Under the pieces are notes generated by a model. That model saw nothing but the letters and a program-made list of their open reading frames with translations, did not search any database and was not told the origin of the DNA. Positions 34,215 to 47,059 of a DNA stretch of 64,000 nucleotides are shown here, one piece after another; within the stretch, counting starts at the first letter, position 1; each line of letters opens with the position of its first letter. The stretch comes from Glossina fuscipes (taxonomy: Eukaryota > Arthropoda > Insecta > Diptera > Glossinidae): NCBI RefSeq assembly GCF_014805625.2, contig NW_023998432.1, positions 3,008,363-3,072,362 on the forward strand, in the 5' to 3' direction. The translations under genes and the position numbers were made by a program.

Positions 34215-34952
34215 CTAAAGAACACAACAGCGATGGGGGTTCACGGTAGGAGAGTTTCGAGTTGGGGAAAATATAGATGGGGTTATCGCCCTTGTACCGA
34301 CAGCTTGTGAGACTTGCCCAGTCTGGTGACCAGCATTCACACGCGAACAGCCAGGAGGAGAGGATGATTTATTTTCCTCTTCATTATTTTTAGGCGATGG
34401 CGCTTGATTAGAGTGAGTGGCGGCTCTGGGCGGAGATACCCTTGCCACTTCAGCATAGCTTAAAACCGATGGACCTGCCGGTTTGTTTGTAACTGTTTTG
34501 CTACCAACCGACTCAGCAATATAAGAAACATTACCGTTCATTTTAGAGTTAGAGGGAGCGGTAACTTGTACCAACGAATTAGATTTGGAGAAAGCCAGAG
34601 GTGACGTCTCACACGCTACGCTACGAGTAGAAGATGAGTGTCCAATAAAGTGACACTCATCAAACCTAGACTTAATGAGCTCAAACTTTTCCCACAAGGA
34701 GCCGAGATTTCTACTCAATTCCGAGAAACCATAACGGGTCTCCGTGAAAAGTTTATATAAGTCAATGTCCCGCTGCCTACAGTCAGGACGTGACCATCTT
34801 AAGCCTTTAAACGGATCAGCGACTGCGTCAGCAGCACGGCCGAGAATACCGGCACACTTTGCATGACCAAAGCGCTCGCAGAGCCAACAAGAAACGAATC
34901 TATCAGAATCCGGGCCTCATTTCGCCCGACAAGGTGTATATAAACACTTCAT
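34215..34952 (-). pseudogene. LINE ORF1 with N-terminal PHD-like zinc finger
   Basis: ATG at 34952 (complement) starts MKCLYTPCRAK, then a TGA stop at about 34917-34919 where the pattern predicts another cysteine. The same frame continues with CWLCERFGHAKC and ...WSRPDC, giving the C-x2-C...H-x2-C...W..C spacing of a PHD-type finger. The rest is Ser/Pro-rich, ending about 34215. PHD-bearing ORF1 proteins are known in some CR1-related LINEs. Confidence 0.7.
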
Positions 34953-35205
34953 GTCCTGTCAAAAAGACAGTTGTGGATTATGAAGAACAGACACACAAAT
35001 CATTAAAAAAATCCTGAACATAAAATTTATCAACCAATTTGTGCAAAACTTCTCTGTTTGGTTGACACTGCAACGAGAGATCAATAGCAACACACACTCC
35101 AAACAGCAAAAAAATAACAGAGGAAAAGAGAGAAAACAAAAAAAAAAAAAAAGGGAGATTTATATCAGAGCTCAAAATTTTTGTTTGCAAAAATCAAATG
35201 AATCA

Positions 35206-35345
35206 AAGCGTAAAGGAAAAATATTNNNNNNNNNNNNNNNNNNNNNNNNNNNNNNNNNNNNNNNNNNNNNNNNNNNNNNNNNNNNNNNNNNNNNNNNNNN
35301 NNNNNNNNNNNNNNNNNNNNNNNNNAAGCGTAAAGGAAAAATATT
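35206..35345. other. 100-N assembly gap with identical 20-bp flanks
   Basis: 35226-35325 are Ns. The 20 bases before the gap (35206-35225) and the 20 bases after it (35326-35345) are identical. This looks like an unmerged contig overlap rather than a real gap or repeat. Confidence 0.9.
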
Positions 35346-35534
35346 TCTTTTACTTTGAATTCACTCACTTTCTTCTCAAAGTATATTATAAATTCACACA
35401 CTATAAGGCAGAATAGCCACGAAATTCAACAAAAAATTAAAATATTAATTGTCGAAACAAAATATATACGACTATACCGCGCGACAGAGTTAATTGCTCA
35501 ATTTAGATGAATTTTAGAGAAAAAGGAAAAAAAT

Positions 35535-35642
35535 GGAGTCGATAGGCTAGGTTGCGAGGGAGCATTCTTCTTTAGTCCTGGAATTTATCTCGTTGGGGTA
35601 AGTGAATGAAAATAATAGTGTAATCATAACAATAATAATAAA
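35535..35642 (+). repeat. Third I-LINE/SINE-type 3' tail with (TAA)n
   Basis: GAGTCGATAGGCTAGGTTGC, TTCTTTAGTCCTGGAATTTATCTC and a terminal ATAACAATAATAATAA follow the order of the tails at 3559-3658, 4642-4735 and 17025-17113, with more divergence. The upstream part shows neither tRNA boxes nor clear ORF2 sequence, so whether it is a truncated LINE or SINE is open. Confidence 0.65.
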
Positions 35643-35676
35643 GCTTAAAAAAATAAAAATACTACATTGCAACACG

Positions 35677-36180
35677 GCCCACTATTAAATACCCTACACC
35701 ACTTTGATTATTGCAATTGTTCGTATAACGGATTTGCAAAATAATATATTATATGAGAGGTGGTCGAACAAGTGATGGGATGCGAGCAGTTTTCAATAGC
35801 GTTCGTCCTTGAGTCAAAACATGCGGTTCCAAAATTTGTGCCTGCAAAATTGTGACAGACAAGTTTCAGAATCATTTGCTTAATGGATTTAAGCTTGTCT
35901 GCCCGTCCTGGTGTGCGATGTCTGTCCATGCAGGGCAGGGTATCTAATGGTCGTTCTTGTCCAACTATAACATTTCTATTTATTTTTCAAACAATGAGAT
36001 TTCAAAATTAGGCGTTCTATGGGGAGTGGTTGGAAAATCACTTTAAATAGCGTTCGTTATTGAACCAAAGCACGACAATGTACGAAATTTCCACAAAATA
36101 TCTCAAAATTTGCGATCCGTAGGTTGAAAACAAAACATCAACAAGACATTAAACGGACAAATATAAAGACAAGCTTAGAC
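35677..36180 (-). repeat. Two partial copies of repeat family A, minus strand
   Basis: 35677-35910 carries the complement of family A blocks (ATTAAATACCCTACAC, AATAGCGTTCGTCC, AAATTTGTGCC, AAGCTTGTCTGCCC complement). 36003-36180 repeats AATAGCGTTCGTTATTGAACC, GAAATTTCCACAAAATATC and AAGACAAGCTTA. No coding content. Confidence 0.55.
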
Positions 36181-39100
36181 CGGTTAAGAAAATGATTCTG
36201 AATCGATTCAGTTACCGATAAAAATAATAAACGTGGGTCTATCTCAAGTCATTCTGGATGTTGCATATAGCCCCATAATCTTTATATACCCGTTTATCAC
36301 AAATGGTGTAGGGTATAATAAATAAATATGGAAACCTAGGCAATCAAGATAGCAAAGCGCATTACCTAAACTGTTTGCATATGGTCTATTCATCGTATGG
36401 AAATAGAACACAAGTAACAGCAGTTTAGTTTGAAATTTTTCTGTTACCCACCAAAATGGCAAAACCGTTCCTACTTCGTGGACTATTAAGTAACTGTGAA
36501 GGAAAAAAACTTTTGAGCATTACTTTTGAACACATTTGCACTCAAAATGCACATAAAAAACACAGTATTTGAAAATCAGTGATCTGTTGTCCTGTTAAAA
36601 GACTTTAAATGTCTTAAGAATAGTCTATGAAGAACAGAGAGTGCTTTGAACGCCTTAAAGCAGATTTTGAGTACCTACAGATTTAATTACGATAATTGGG
36701 AAAAAATAAAAAAAAAACTCTAATATGCCTAACAGTTGAACCTAATGAAAGAATTAGAGTCAGAATAAGAGTCATTTTGCTTTGGTGAAGAAACCCTTAA
36801 ACATTAGACGAGTGTCGTATTTAAAAAATTTTTTTTTTAAGTTAAATTTTTACCTGCAAAATAAACCACTGTTTTGGCGACTTTGAACGCGTTTGTTTAA
36901 AAGCTCTAAAGGTTCGATCTAGCGTCAATACTTTTTATATTTTACCAAACATCACATATAAAGGATTAGTTCTTAGTAAGGTCTTAAATTGTGATTCTGT
37001 GGAGATCGTGTTTTGCTTTTATCATCAGGAGGTTACTCGACTCGATGTACTGTGTTATACTAACCTTCGCATCAATTTTTTTCACATTAGTTTTTTCACC
37101 TTGTTTCGCTCATGAAAACTATTTCCATGAATTACAAATTCTTTCCGCGCAAAAACAGGGAACTATTCAGTAACCATTTTCTTACGATTACTAATTTAGG
37201 GTTAGATGATAGAGAGATGAATTTAAAAAAGTCCATCCAAAATCGACTCTTGTCAGCAAATAACGACCCAATGCATCACATGGTAAAGCCAGTTTGAAAA
37301 ACTTATTCGTGTTCAAAGCATTGCTGCAAAACAATCTGCCGTCTATTTTGCCAGCAAAATACAACCTAGGTAGAGAAACTTGCAGCGTTTTTGTCAAGTC
37401 TGAAGCCAATGTTTACGAATAACATTATATAGACGGCTAGGCGGATAAGCTGAAAAATGGGTTTCCTCCTATCAATTCAGAATCTAATTCCGGTTACTGA
37501 TCAAGTGTACATATATTGCATATGGCCTTTGAATTGTTCCTTTCGTGCAAACGATTCGAAAAAGAAATGAATGGTGGGTATTAAAACGCATCTGAAAGTA
37601 AGTGTATTCACCCGGCAGCAATTTTTTGGTTTTGAACACCTGATATCAACCCATAAACGTGACAGAGTATATTATTAAGCATAAGCGTCTCACTAAGCCG
37701 GAAGGAATTCGTTTCATATTGACTTTTGCATGTTACAAGCTAGCTTGTAGGCGGAGCACATTCTTTCATATATATATATATATATATAGATTCCAATATT
37801 TGGACAAACACCTGCTATCTCGTGCTTTGTAAATTACATTTTTTTTCTATTTTGGGCGTGGCCGTTAGCGGATACCGTACCATTGTGAACATGGCAAAAC
37901 ATGATATTTAGATAGTTTCAGCAATAAATTCTCCTAACAAAAATTTCAGAAAATTTTCCAACACATTGTAAAGTCGCTCATTAGGCGTTGAAAAGTAAAT
38001 TATAGCATTTTGGACTGCTAAAATATAAACAACCTGTCAAACAACCTGTCCGCTCACAAAAAAAGAAAATGTGACGCGGTTTTTGGAATGACGGCCTAAT
38101 TGGGACATTTTACCTCGGAAATGCTGTTACGGTGAATGCATGCATTTGCGAACAATGTTGACTGATCTTTTTTTACCTAAAAAGCTATGGATTTGGACTA
38201 ATTTTCCTATTTTCAACGGTGTGCCTGTTATACAGCACTAGCTCTATTACATAAAATTTGGAAAATCATTGTAGGTAAGTTTCAAGTTTTCAGCGAAGGA
38301 AAGACCAGATACGACGAACATGTCTGCATTGACGCAGAGTCTTACGCTGACCAAGAGTTGCTGATCACTGATATGAAACATGTCATATGCTTTCTTGGGT
38401 ATCGCAAACAGGATCTTTATATATCCTAATTTTTCGATTGTATATGTTAAGAACGACGAATAATGCTTTGTCCATTGGCTGACGATTTTTTTTATGTATC
38501 TACTTACTTTGCGCTCATGCCTCTACCGTTAAAAATACCTGATAAAAAGTAAATCTCATATCAAGCCATTGTGTACATACTTTTATAGAATATCAATCTT
38601 CTAGGTAATCGGTTTATCTTTTTAGAGAGAAGTTGTACTTATCTTTTGCTTTTGCAATTATCCTAATAAATCTTGAAGAAAACCTGATGACGAAGTGCAT
38701 GTGTACTTGAATTTTGTCGGTGTACATAACATATGTTCATAGCACAAATATTCCTCATTAAGTTTAACAATAATGTTTACTCGACAACAGACAAAATTAT
38801 TTGGTCCATTCGTACTTAAAATATAATAATATTAATTGAAACCACAACTCTTTATAGTCGATAAACAAAAATCGTCAAATGCATTCACGCATCAAAGAAA
38901 TGAGCTGTTTGTATTGTATTAGTATGCATGCAAATGCATTCTTAAGCATATCTTACTCGTAGAGGAGTTAAATAAGCATCTATTTTACTTTACTTACTTT
39001 CTTGAAAAGTTGAAGATTTCGGAAAATTATTATATATTTGTTTCCATTATTGATCATTATACATATGAAAAGTCTTAAGATTTGATAAAATTTCACTTAC

Positions 39101-42100
39101 GTAACTGAAGTATGAATGCAATAGATGTTAAATAGCAAATGTAAACTCTGGTAACCAATAACTAACTCACTGGCACCTTTTGCTTTAGATCCTATTTTAG
39201 TTTATTTAAAAAGTTTTTCATTTAGTATGCGTTGCGTTATATCCTTTTTATTATTATTTTTAGATTCTTGCATTTAAAGAGTTGAACGAATTTAAATTTA
39301 TTAAAAAATATGAAGTAAACTTAAATATTGAAAAATTGCATTTAACTGCATAGAGAGCTGCACACAGTTGCGCAGATGACAGTTTCACTGGCAGGAAACG
39401 CAAGGAAATGCACAGCATGGTGGCAAATGGTTTTTATTTATTTTTAAACACATAAAACCTTATTTGTTTTTGTGGCACAACAGAAAAAAACAAGAGAAGG
39501 AAAAATTAAATTACATATTGTTATTTTCCTCAACTCTTTTTTTTTGTCTGTTGTTGCCATTTTGTTTTTCTTGCATTTAAGACCTCACACTAATTACTTT
39601 CTATTGTTGTTATGCTAGTTTTTTTCTTTGTACTTTTTAAACGTTATTCTAACATGTATATGTATAAAAGAAAAGGACGTATACGTATATATAAATGTTC
39701 TATTTTATGCATTTAAAATTTATCATAACTAGGCACTATATTATCCGAGTTTCTTATTTACCATACAAGTATCTCTGTCTGTGCATAACTGCCCACAATA
39801 GGAATAATAAAATAGACAGTTTCAAGCAATGATTTTTTATGCCCCTCATCCCCGAATGACCTTTGTAAGATGCAAGTTTATACACTTCATAAATTATACA
39901 TATTCTAAATTTTGAATCGATAAGGCCCTTTGGGTCAATCTATCCATTTTTTTAATTATTTATTTACATGTCCATCTGCGATCGCGTGGAAAAGTTGAAA
40001 AGTTTCAATACATTTTTATCAACACTTAATTTAATTTATGAATTCGGAGTCGACTGAAAGTTTGCTTAGGATATAAGCACATGGGGGGACAGGATTTTCG
40101 TTGGTCTATTTTTTATGAAAAACTGCTTGTGATGATAGGTTCTGGAAGCGAATACTTGATGCTCGTTGGTCTATAACTAAATGTATTACCGGTCTCGGTA
40201 AGAACTGTACGAACGATAGCAAAAGCATTTTTGCGCTCTCTACTTCCTGCGATACAAACTAAACTTAGATGGATCTGCGTTCTATTGTGCTGATCGCTTC
40301 AAAATCTTTTTATGAAATATTTAAGCCTGCGTGTCCCTCTATTTGGCTATCCGTCTGTCCGCGTATTTTATGTTCAATCTAAATGCCAAAATTTTGAAAT
40401 ACTTTGAAGAAACTCGATAAAAACTACTACTTATATAACACCCTTTTCTTATAAAAAATTTTGGTATATTTTTGAAGACTTCTTAACAAAAATCGCTGAG
40501 CAATAACATTTCGGCATATTAAATTGATGTGGAAAATATGGATAGGATGCGCCAATTTTTCGGACATCCTCTCCTATTTATCATTTCTAGGAAAAGTAAA
40601 ACTTTATATAGTAAAAAGTTTTATTAATATTATTAGTTTATGATAAAAATTAGTCCATAATAGTAATTTGACATAAAAATGAACTGCACAGAAATTGGAC
40701 CACATAAATACTCCATTCTAAAGGTTTTTCTGAAAAGTAAGCCTTTATTATTATAGGAAATTTCTGTAATTTTTAGAATTTTATGGCGCAAATAGCTGAA
40801 GATAATAAACTGTTTAACAAGCATATATAGCTTTATTAAATTATGACCAAATCAGCTCACGCGTTGGGCCCCTCACACACAGGCGCTGTCATGACAGATG
40901 TGAGCTTTACGCGAAAATAATTTATCATATTTGTTAGTTTATCGCGTGAATAAATGAGAGACGTGTATTCGACGAAGCTGTGGAAGATAGTCAATGGTCG
41001 GCCTTGTCCGTTTTTAATGACTTTACTAGTTACATACATATGTTTCACATATTTAATTTAGGACATTTAGTTTTGACATACAAAATATATGAAATATACC
41101 TTATATATAGTATTGTAATAGATGTATACTTGCTGGTCAATTCTTGTCGGCTCATGATACAATGACACATAAAAATGAAAATACTTTTTCTAAACACTTT
41201 TATTTGATATATGAATTAGCAGTTTAATCTACACCATTCTCAAATTCCACTGTCGCTGAAAATGGTTGTTAAGCTTGCCATGCTCTGCTACTTGTTTAGG
41301 TTTACATCGTTAGTAAGCTATAAGCTATATAGAAGTAAATATGTTGGCAGACTAGCTGCTCTGTCTGTTTCTAAACAAGGTAGCGTTGTTTGTTTTTTCT
41401 TCCTGGACAAAGGGCAGACGCATATTACACATTGTTTGAGCATTTATAACAATATAAGGCAAATACAATGGGCCAGCCTATTTGCATATGGCTCTGAAAT
41501 TTAAGGCTTAATACATAAATGAGGTAGAGAACCTAACCACTATGTAGCAAGCAATTTCACAAATTTCAACTTGTGTCAAGATCAATTGCCATGTACTGAT
41601 GTGAACATCACTAGGAATTCTGCGGACGTTATGTTGCCCGTAACGATTATACGGCACAGTCTATCCAATTATTATGATATTCCGTAACGAACGCGGATAA
41701 ATGCACGTCTGTAATTAATTACTTCCACTTTTCAAGGAAATTGTACTTATTGGTTAAAGAATTTTTAAAACGATCTATGGAAACAGTCGCATTGGAAAGG
41801 CATGAAATTTGAAAAAAATTGTCTCTCAACATATTTTGTCGTTGGGTATTTTATTTAAAAAACAATTCACTGTTATGACTATCATAAAGACAAAAGATTT
41901 TTTTTTTTTTGGTTTTTTTTTTAAATTAAAAAGCTAACATTTCGGCATATCTCTGTTTTGTTTTGTTTGTTGTAGGCAATATTGATTTATCTTCTCCTTT
42001 AGACAACAGAGCGTAGTTTGCTATTTTACAATAATTTTCTACGTTTTTCTCGTTTCATTGGACTGAAGTCAATGATATAAAAGATAAATCTGCTATATAG

Positions 42101-43179
42101 AATTTTAAATAAAAAAAATTATATGGACGGACATAAATGTACGAATAAAATCAATGATTCATTTTCTTCAATTCAAATATATTTATTAATAGTGTATGTA
42201 TTCATGTGTTGAAATGGTTGGTTGTCAGTAGCGCTGGTAATGTTGAATAAATTCTGCTTGCTGTTTATTTTAATAAAAAGTTTTATGCCATGGAGGTAAT
42301 ATTCTATTCTTAAACAAGAACTAAAACCGCACAGCATAGCAGTGCGAAACTTTACCATTTACACACACTAGCATTGCTATGCGATTAGGTAGTATCGCTT
42401 GTAAGAATATCGTAATGAAATTAAAAACTCCGCAGAATACAACTAAAGGCATATACAAACCACATAAAGCGAAAATAAGGGCGGAAATAGAGAAAGACAT
42501 AAAAAAGCATAAATCTTTAAATAATTACATCAGTAAGAAAAAGCATGAATATAAAAGAAATAAAAAAAAAATAAAATAAATAAATAAATAAGCAATACGT
42601 AAAAGAAAACAAAAAAAACTAATAGGAGAAAGGACAGAAACGTTCCACTTAAATGTTCTTTTCTACTATCACAGGAAACGACAAAGTCTACTAGAGGAAG
42701 CCAATCTATAAGCAACTTTGAATATCTTTTTCTATTTATTTAATAATTTAACAAAATACATTCGTGTTATTATCGTATGGATAAACAAATGTCAATGTCA
42801 ATATTTTTTTTTTCCTTTCATTTTAATAAGATTTTCAAGATTCTTACCATTGTTATAGTTTCCATGTGTCATGCAAATAATAAGCTCTCGAGTGATCACA
42901 AACGGTATCACATTATTAATACAAAATATATGTTAAAACATATCTGAACGTTCGCTATTTATCTTTAAAACCATGCAATAGGCGTACGGAACCAGCGGAA
43001 CACCAAGTTCATGTAATAATTTCAAATTCGAGTTAAAGAGAAAAAAATTCCAAGAAATAGAGCTAACACCGTTCTAAATTTTTCTCGCTGAGAAAAGTTT
43101 CACATTCTAAACTTGAAGTCACTAAATAAGAAAAGAAAAAAAATTACTGATATTTTCGCGTCATTTGTTATTATAATAT
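36181..43179. other. Long A/T-rich stretch without a recognisable gene
   Basis: Only short frames are open. Small pieces of repeats occur: a family-B-like fragment at 36240-36315, (TA)n at 37768-37790, and a family-A-like fragment near 40950-41010 (GAAGCTGTGGAAGATAGTCA). A 60-residue hydrophobic frame at 36991-37173 is unsupported. No exon chain was found on either strand. Confidence 0.45.
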
Positions 43180-44450
43180 TGTTACGAAATTCGCTTTTCC
43201 CGGTACGCTTCGTATCGCTTGATCGTGCATTTTCTTTCTAAGAGAAATATACTTGCACGTTATCAATTCAAGTTTCTTTATTTACAATCAATTTTTTACT
43301 GAAGTGAAGTTAGCCCACTGTAGCTAGCCCACATTTTAGCAAAGACAAAAATTTTATGTAAATAAATTAATACAATTTCTAAATGTTATAATCGCTCAAC
43401 ATTTATGAACAAACATTATGATAAAACTAATTGAAATAAATCGTCAAAGGTCATACCTAAAAGTGATAAACTGAATTTTTATCGATACAAATAATAGGAA
43501 AGAGAAAGCAGGTAGTGAAGTGACTGCTAAGCGCACGCACAAACGCACATGAACATTTTTGCCATAGCATATATTTCATTAGCCTTTACAATGTTTTCAA
43601 CAAAATTATACGCGATTCATATTTAAAAAAATGACCACAACTCAATATCATACATGAAACTTCTTAAGCAAGTGTATGGACAAACGCGTTACTATTGCAA
43701 ATATATCCGCGTAATGCATGATCTTAAACATACATGCTGAAAACAGACAAAAACATTATGTGTATAAAATCAAACATTTCATTAGCAAAATGAAAGAAAA
43801 ACATTATGTATATAAGTTCGAACATTTCATCAGGAACATTATTGCAACATTTTGCCTTTGCGGTCTTGTGAACATGGAGAGAGCCGGTAACGAAGTTAGG
43901 TTTTTCTGATAGATTTTAGCGTCCTTTAAGACATATCAAAAATCTGTAGTCTAAAAATGGTTATAACACGATTTTAACATTGCATTCTTTCAGTATTTGT
44001 AACGTACTTTTGCATGAGATTTACTAACAATAACTAAGCATTTTTGGTTTTGCGTTCCTTATTAGCGACTTGGTATGTTTTATATGTGCACGTTGGCTAA
44101 GATTACCTAATTTTAATACTTATTTTACTTTATTGTTATTCATTTCACAATAAATTGTAACTCAGCGAAGACGTTTTTAGCGAAGACCGGAAGCATAAAA
44201 ATGTGTGTTATCCTGGGGGGCTAACTTCACTTCAGTAATTTTTTTAAGGGCAAGATTATTTACATGTTACTTTGGCGATACTCTCTCTTCGATTAATTCT
44301 GCCTTGGGCAGATAGTCTATTTGTATACAAGCATATTAATATGGTCTAACTTCATGGGTTCGTTTTCAATCAGTTAATCCAGTTTTCCGCTAATCTTATT
44401 CGTCGGCCGGCAGCTGCATGAGGCGCCACGAATTTGCACTTGGTCTTTCC
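43180..44450 (+). mobile_element. LTR-like repeat copy split by a later insertion
   Basis: The left part 43180-43297 begins TGTTACGAAATTCGC and has CTAAGAGAAATATACTT and TTTCTTTATTTACAAT, as in 9030-9288. The right part after 44245 has CAGTTTTCCGCTAAT, GGCAGCTGCATGAGGCG and CGAATTTGCACTTGGT, matching the second half of the same element. The halves are separated by the TIR element at 43298-44236, so this copy is older than that insertion. Confidence 0.65.
43298..44236. mobile_element. 939-bp TIR element with 8-bp TSD, nonautonomous
   Basis: The left end ACTGAAGTGAAGTTAGCCC (43298-43316) is the exact inverse of the right end at 44218-44236, a 19-bp TIR. AATTTTTT lies directly outside both ends (43290-43297 and 44237-44244), an 8-bp target duplication. 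Eight-bp duplications are made by hAT and P superfamily transposases, among others. The interior has no transposase frame (longest 63 codons), so it must have been moved in trans. The family is not recognised. Confidence 0.8.
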
Positions 44451-44768
44451 ATATCAACAACAACATATATTGATGTGTAGTTCGACATCCAAGATTATTC
44501 TGTTCTTTTATCAATTTTTTAAATTTTTTGTAACTTGTTTCAGTATTCAGGCGATTGTGTGTCTTTGCGTGCCGCTTTTATACTTCTGGGAATCCGAAAA
44601 TAGAGGATACGTGTATGAAAGTTCAACATTGTGGTCAATATTGCCCATGCTGTAACAACAATATTTTATCTTTATACATGCAATAAATAAGTCAACAATT
44701 CTCTAGCTTAAGTAAAAAAAGCATTTTTTTCAATTCGAATGTATTTGTGTGTGTGTGTATAGTTTCGT

Positions 44769-45330
44769 TCAAGAGTAATACAATCTACGTAAACGTTTCC
44801 TTATACTTCGTTGTAACACTCTCAAAGCACGCTTCAGTTCCCGCAATGACTTGATTATCATTTCAACCGTATCTTTTGCCTGAATTATTTTATGATGACT
44901 AGCAAGCAAATAATAGTCGCCAGTGGCCGGATCTGAAGAATACCACTCGTGGAACTGCAATCCGTATTTTAACCAGACACGGTGCATTATCTAGATGAAA
45001 GAGCACATTTCGCCATTTGGAAACATTTTTTGGCAATATTCCCCTGTAATCGAACTAAAAGTAACTAAAATTTTCGCTATACATTGTTGTGCCTTCTTTA
45101 AAATAGTCGATCAATGGCTTACTGGTCGAAAGTTGGGTTTATTTTCATATTACAAGGAAGCGTCGTTTTGATGTAGGAAAGTATTGGTGGACCGATGCTT
45201 CCTGGATCGTCGCAAACCGCATAGCTTCGAATCAGTACGTTGACACTTTTGTTGCACGGAGAGTAAACACGATAACCATTTTTTTGCATTGTTTGGAAAA
45301 TAGCAAGAATAAAGTCATTGAAACCACTTT
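44769..45330 (-). pseudogene. mariner transposase remnant (C-terminal half)
   Basis: On the minus strand, broken frames give IDYFKEGTTMYSENF (near 45060-45105), then FHLDNAPC with a conserved catalytic Asp (near 44995), then HEWYSSDPATGDYYLLAS (near 44910-44950), which corresponds to the third catalytic region of DD34D mariners. Stops and frame changes separate them. TIRs were not found. Not functional. Confidence 0.75.
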
Positions 45331-45349
45331 AGCTAGAAAACAAATAACA

Positions 45350-47055
45350 CATTGGTACGTACTAAAAATAATGTGACGTCTGCGCCGTATTGCCAGAATT
45401 TATTGAGCAATTTGCTATGTGTTGATTTGTTTTTTATTTACAGCTCGAAAAAGATTATATACCGCTCGCTGGGAGACCATAAGAAAAAAAAAAAAAAAAA
45501 AAAATTGGAAACAAACGTATTTCCACGTATTTCCACTAGTAGTTTGCGCACTATGGATACATTGTTATTAGTGTATACTTCTCTTTTTCTTTTCATTCGA
45601 TAATTATACGAATATCAGTTAAATCGTGGCAAACGATTACATCTTTCATAAAACATAGTCTTGAAATTTTGTTCCCAGATTTTTTCAAATAAAATCGTTG
45701 AATTACTTAACACGCGTACAACTTAGCTGATCCACGGACTCACCCATATTTATCAATAAACCATAGATTTAAAAAAGACACAGTACAAAACACGCAGTAA
45801 AAAATAATAGCCCCGTACATCGCATGTTCGTATGCTATACAGTAATATGTAGAGGTACGTATTTAAATAAAGCAATGTACACTTTCATTTCAACACAACC
45901 AAACAACAACAAAAATCACAAACATATGCCAAATATTGCAAATATATATACATACATATGTATATATAATCTTGATCAGTACGAATAACGAAATTGATTA
46001 AAAGAATCTAGCCGTCAGATTATCTTTCTTCCACCCGTTGTCGTCTGTGACACTTATTCTCATACAAAATGTAAAGCTATTCCAAATGTTTTAAAAATTA
46101 TAGTTTTTTGATAACAGACAAGCAAAACAATTGGTATAAGGAATATTTTCTAAAAATAAACATCTTTAGCAGGAATACACTACACACACCAGTTATAAAC
46201 CTGATTTTTTTTTTCTAAAGATACTTAAGCTTTCCAACAATATTAATAATAAGTATCTATTTTCATCAAAGTCCAATCGTTTTCATACCCGTCACCGAAG
46301 GATGTGCGGCATATTCATTTTGTGGAAACGTTTGCAGCATCCATCAATCCGAACTATGCTAGACATGTTTGTCAGTCGCAGTTGAATATAATTTTCTTAC
46401 TTATTAAATATTGTAGCAATGTCATTCGTTGGAAAACTTAGTATGCTAAAGTGTCTGTGAAATAAATAATTTCCATTTAAGGTAAGCGAAGTTATATTTT
46501 TCGGGGCACAGAAAATATTGCAGAGAAACTCCAAATTAAAAAAAAAAAAAAATATAATATTTAAAGAGGGGGAAACTTTCAAGCTTCGGGCTACTGCACA
46601 TTTTGTTGAACATCTGACCCAGCCCTCGTTTAATGAAAAATAACATTGGCAAATGCTGGCAAATGTTTGTCGGCCAGGTAAAAGACTCTACGAAGACCAC
46701 TTAAACAACACGAAAATCACAACTCAAACATGTGCACTCTGGTCTGTAGACAAGACCGCGCATTTGTCTCGATGAAATATATCAACGTATTTGTAACTTT
46801 ATTCGAATTTAGCATACAATATCAAGCTATTAGCTTTTGGAATAGTGGTACTGTAATATTGTCAGATCGTAGTACTTCGAAGGACATGCGAGGCTTTCCA
46901 AATATGGAAATCTACGCCCATCTCTTGCAAAATTGTTATGCTCCTAGGGTAAACGATCACAAATTTTATCCGAATCATAAGAATGAAATTGAAAACATAA
47001 AAACTATAATGTTTATGGCAACCTGATGTCATATACGGGCACTTTTATAAAAATA
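45350..47055. other. Spacer with repeat fragments
   Basis: Contains a poly-A run (45483-45502) and a minus-strand family-B fragment at about 46285-46345 (CATACCCGTCACCGAAGGATG, ATTCATTTTGTGGAAACG). The 98-residue frame at 46730-47026 has no recognised family. Confidence 0.45.
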
Positions 47056-47059
47056 AAGT

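Larger units (their letters stand above)
31690..34952 (-). mobile_element. Jockey-type LINE with PHD-like ORF1 and internal deletion
   Basis: On the minus strand: an ORF1 start at 34952, ORF1 to 34215, a short remnant of the endonuclease C-terminus, then a nearly complete reverse transcriptase to 32321. A 3' UTR with a (CA)n tract follows, ending in (AAATA)n-like sequence near 31690. Most of the endonuclease is missing at about 34200-34215, so the copy is internally deleted. The RT signatures and A-rich tail fit the Jockey/CR1 group. Confidence 0.85.

Noticed and set aside
35041..35416. ORFs spanning the 100-N gap on both strands
   Set aside because: They consist of unknown residues with low-complexity flanks.
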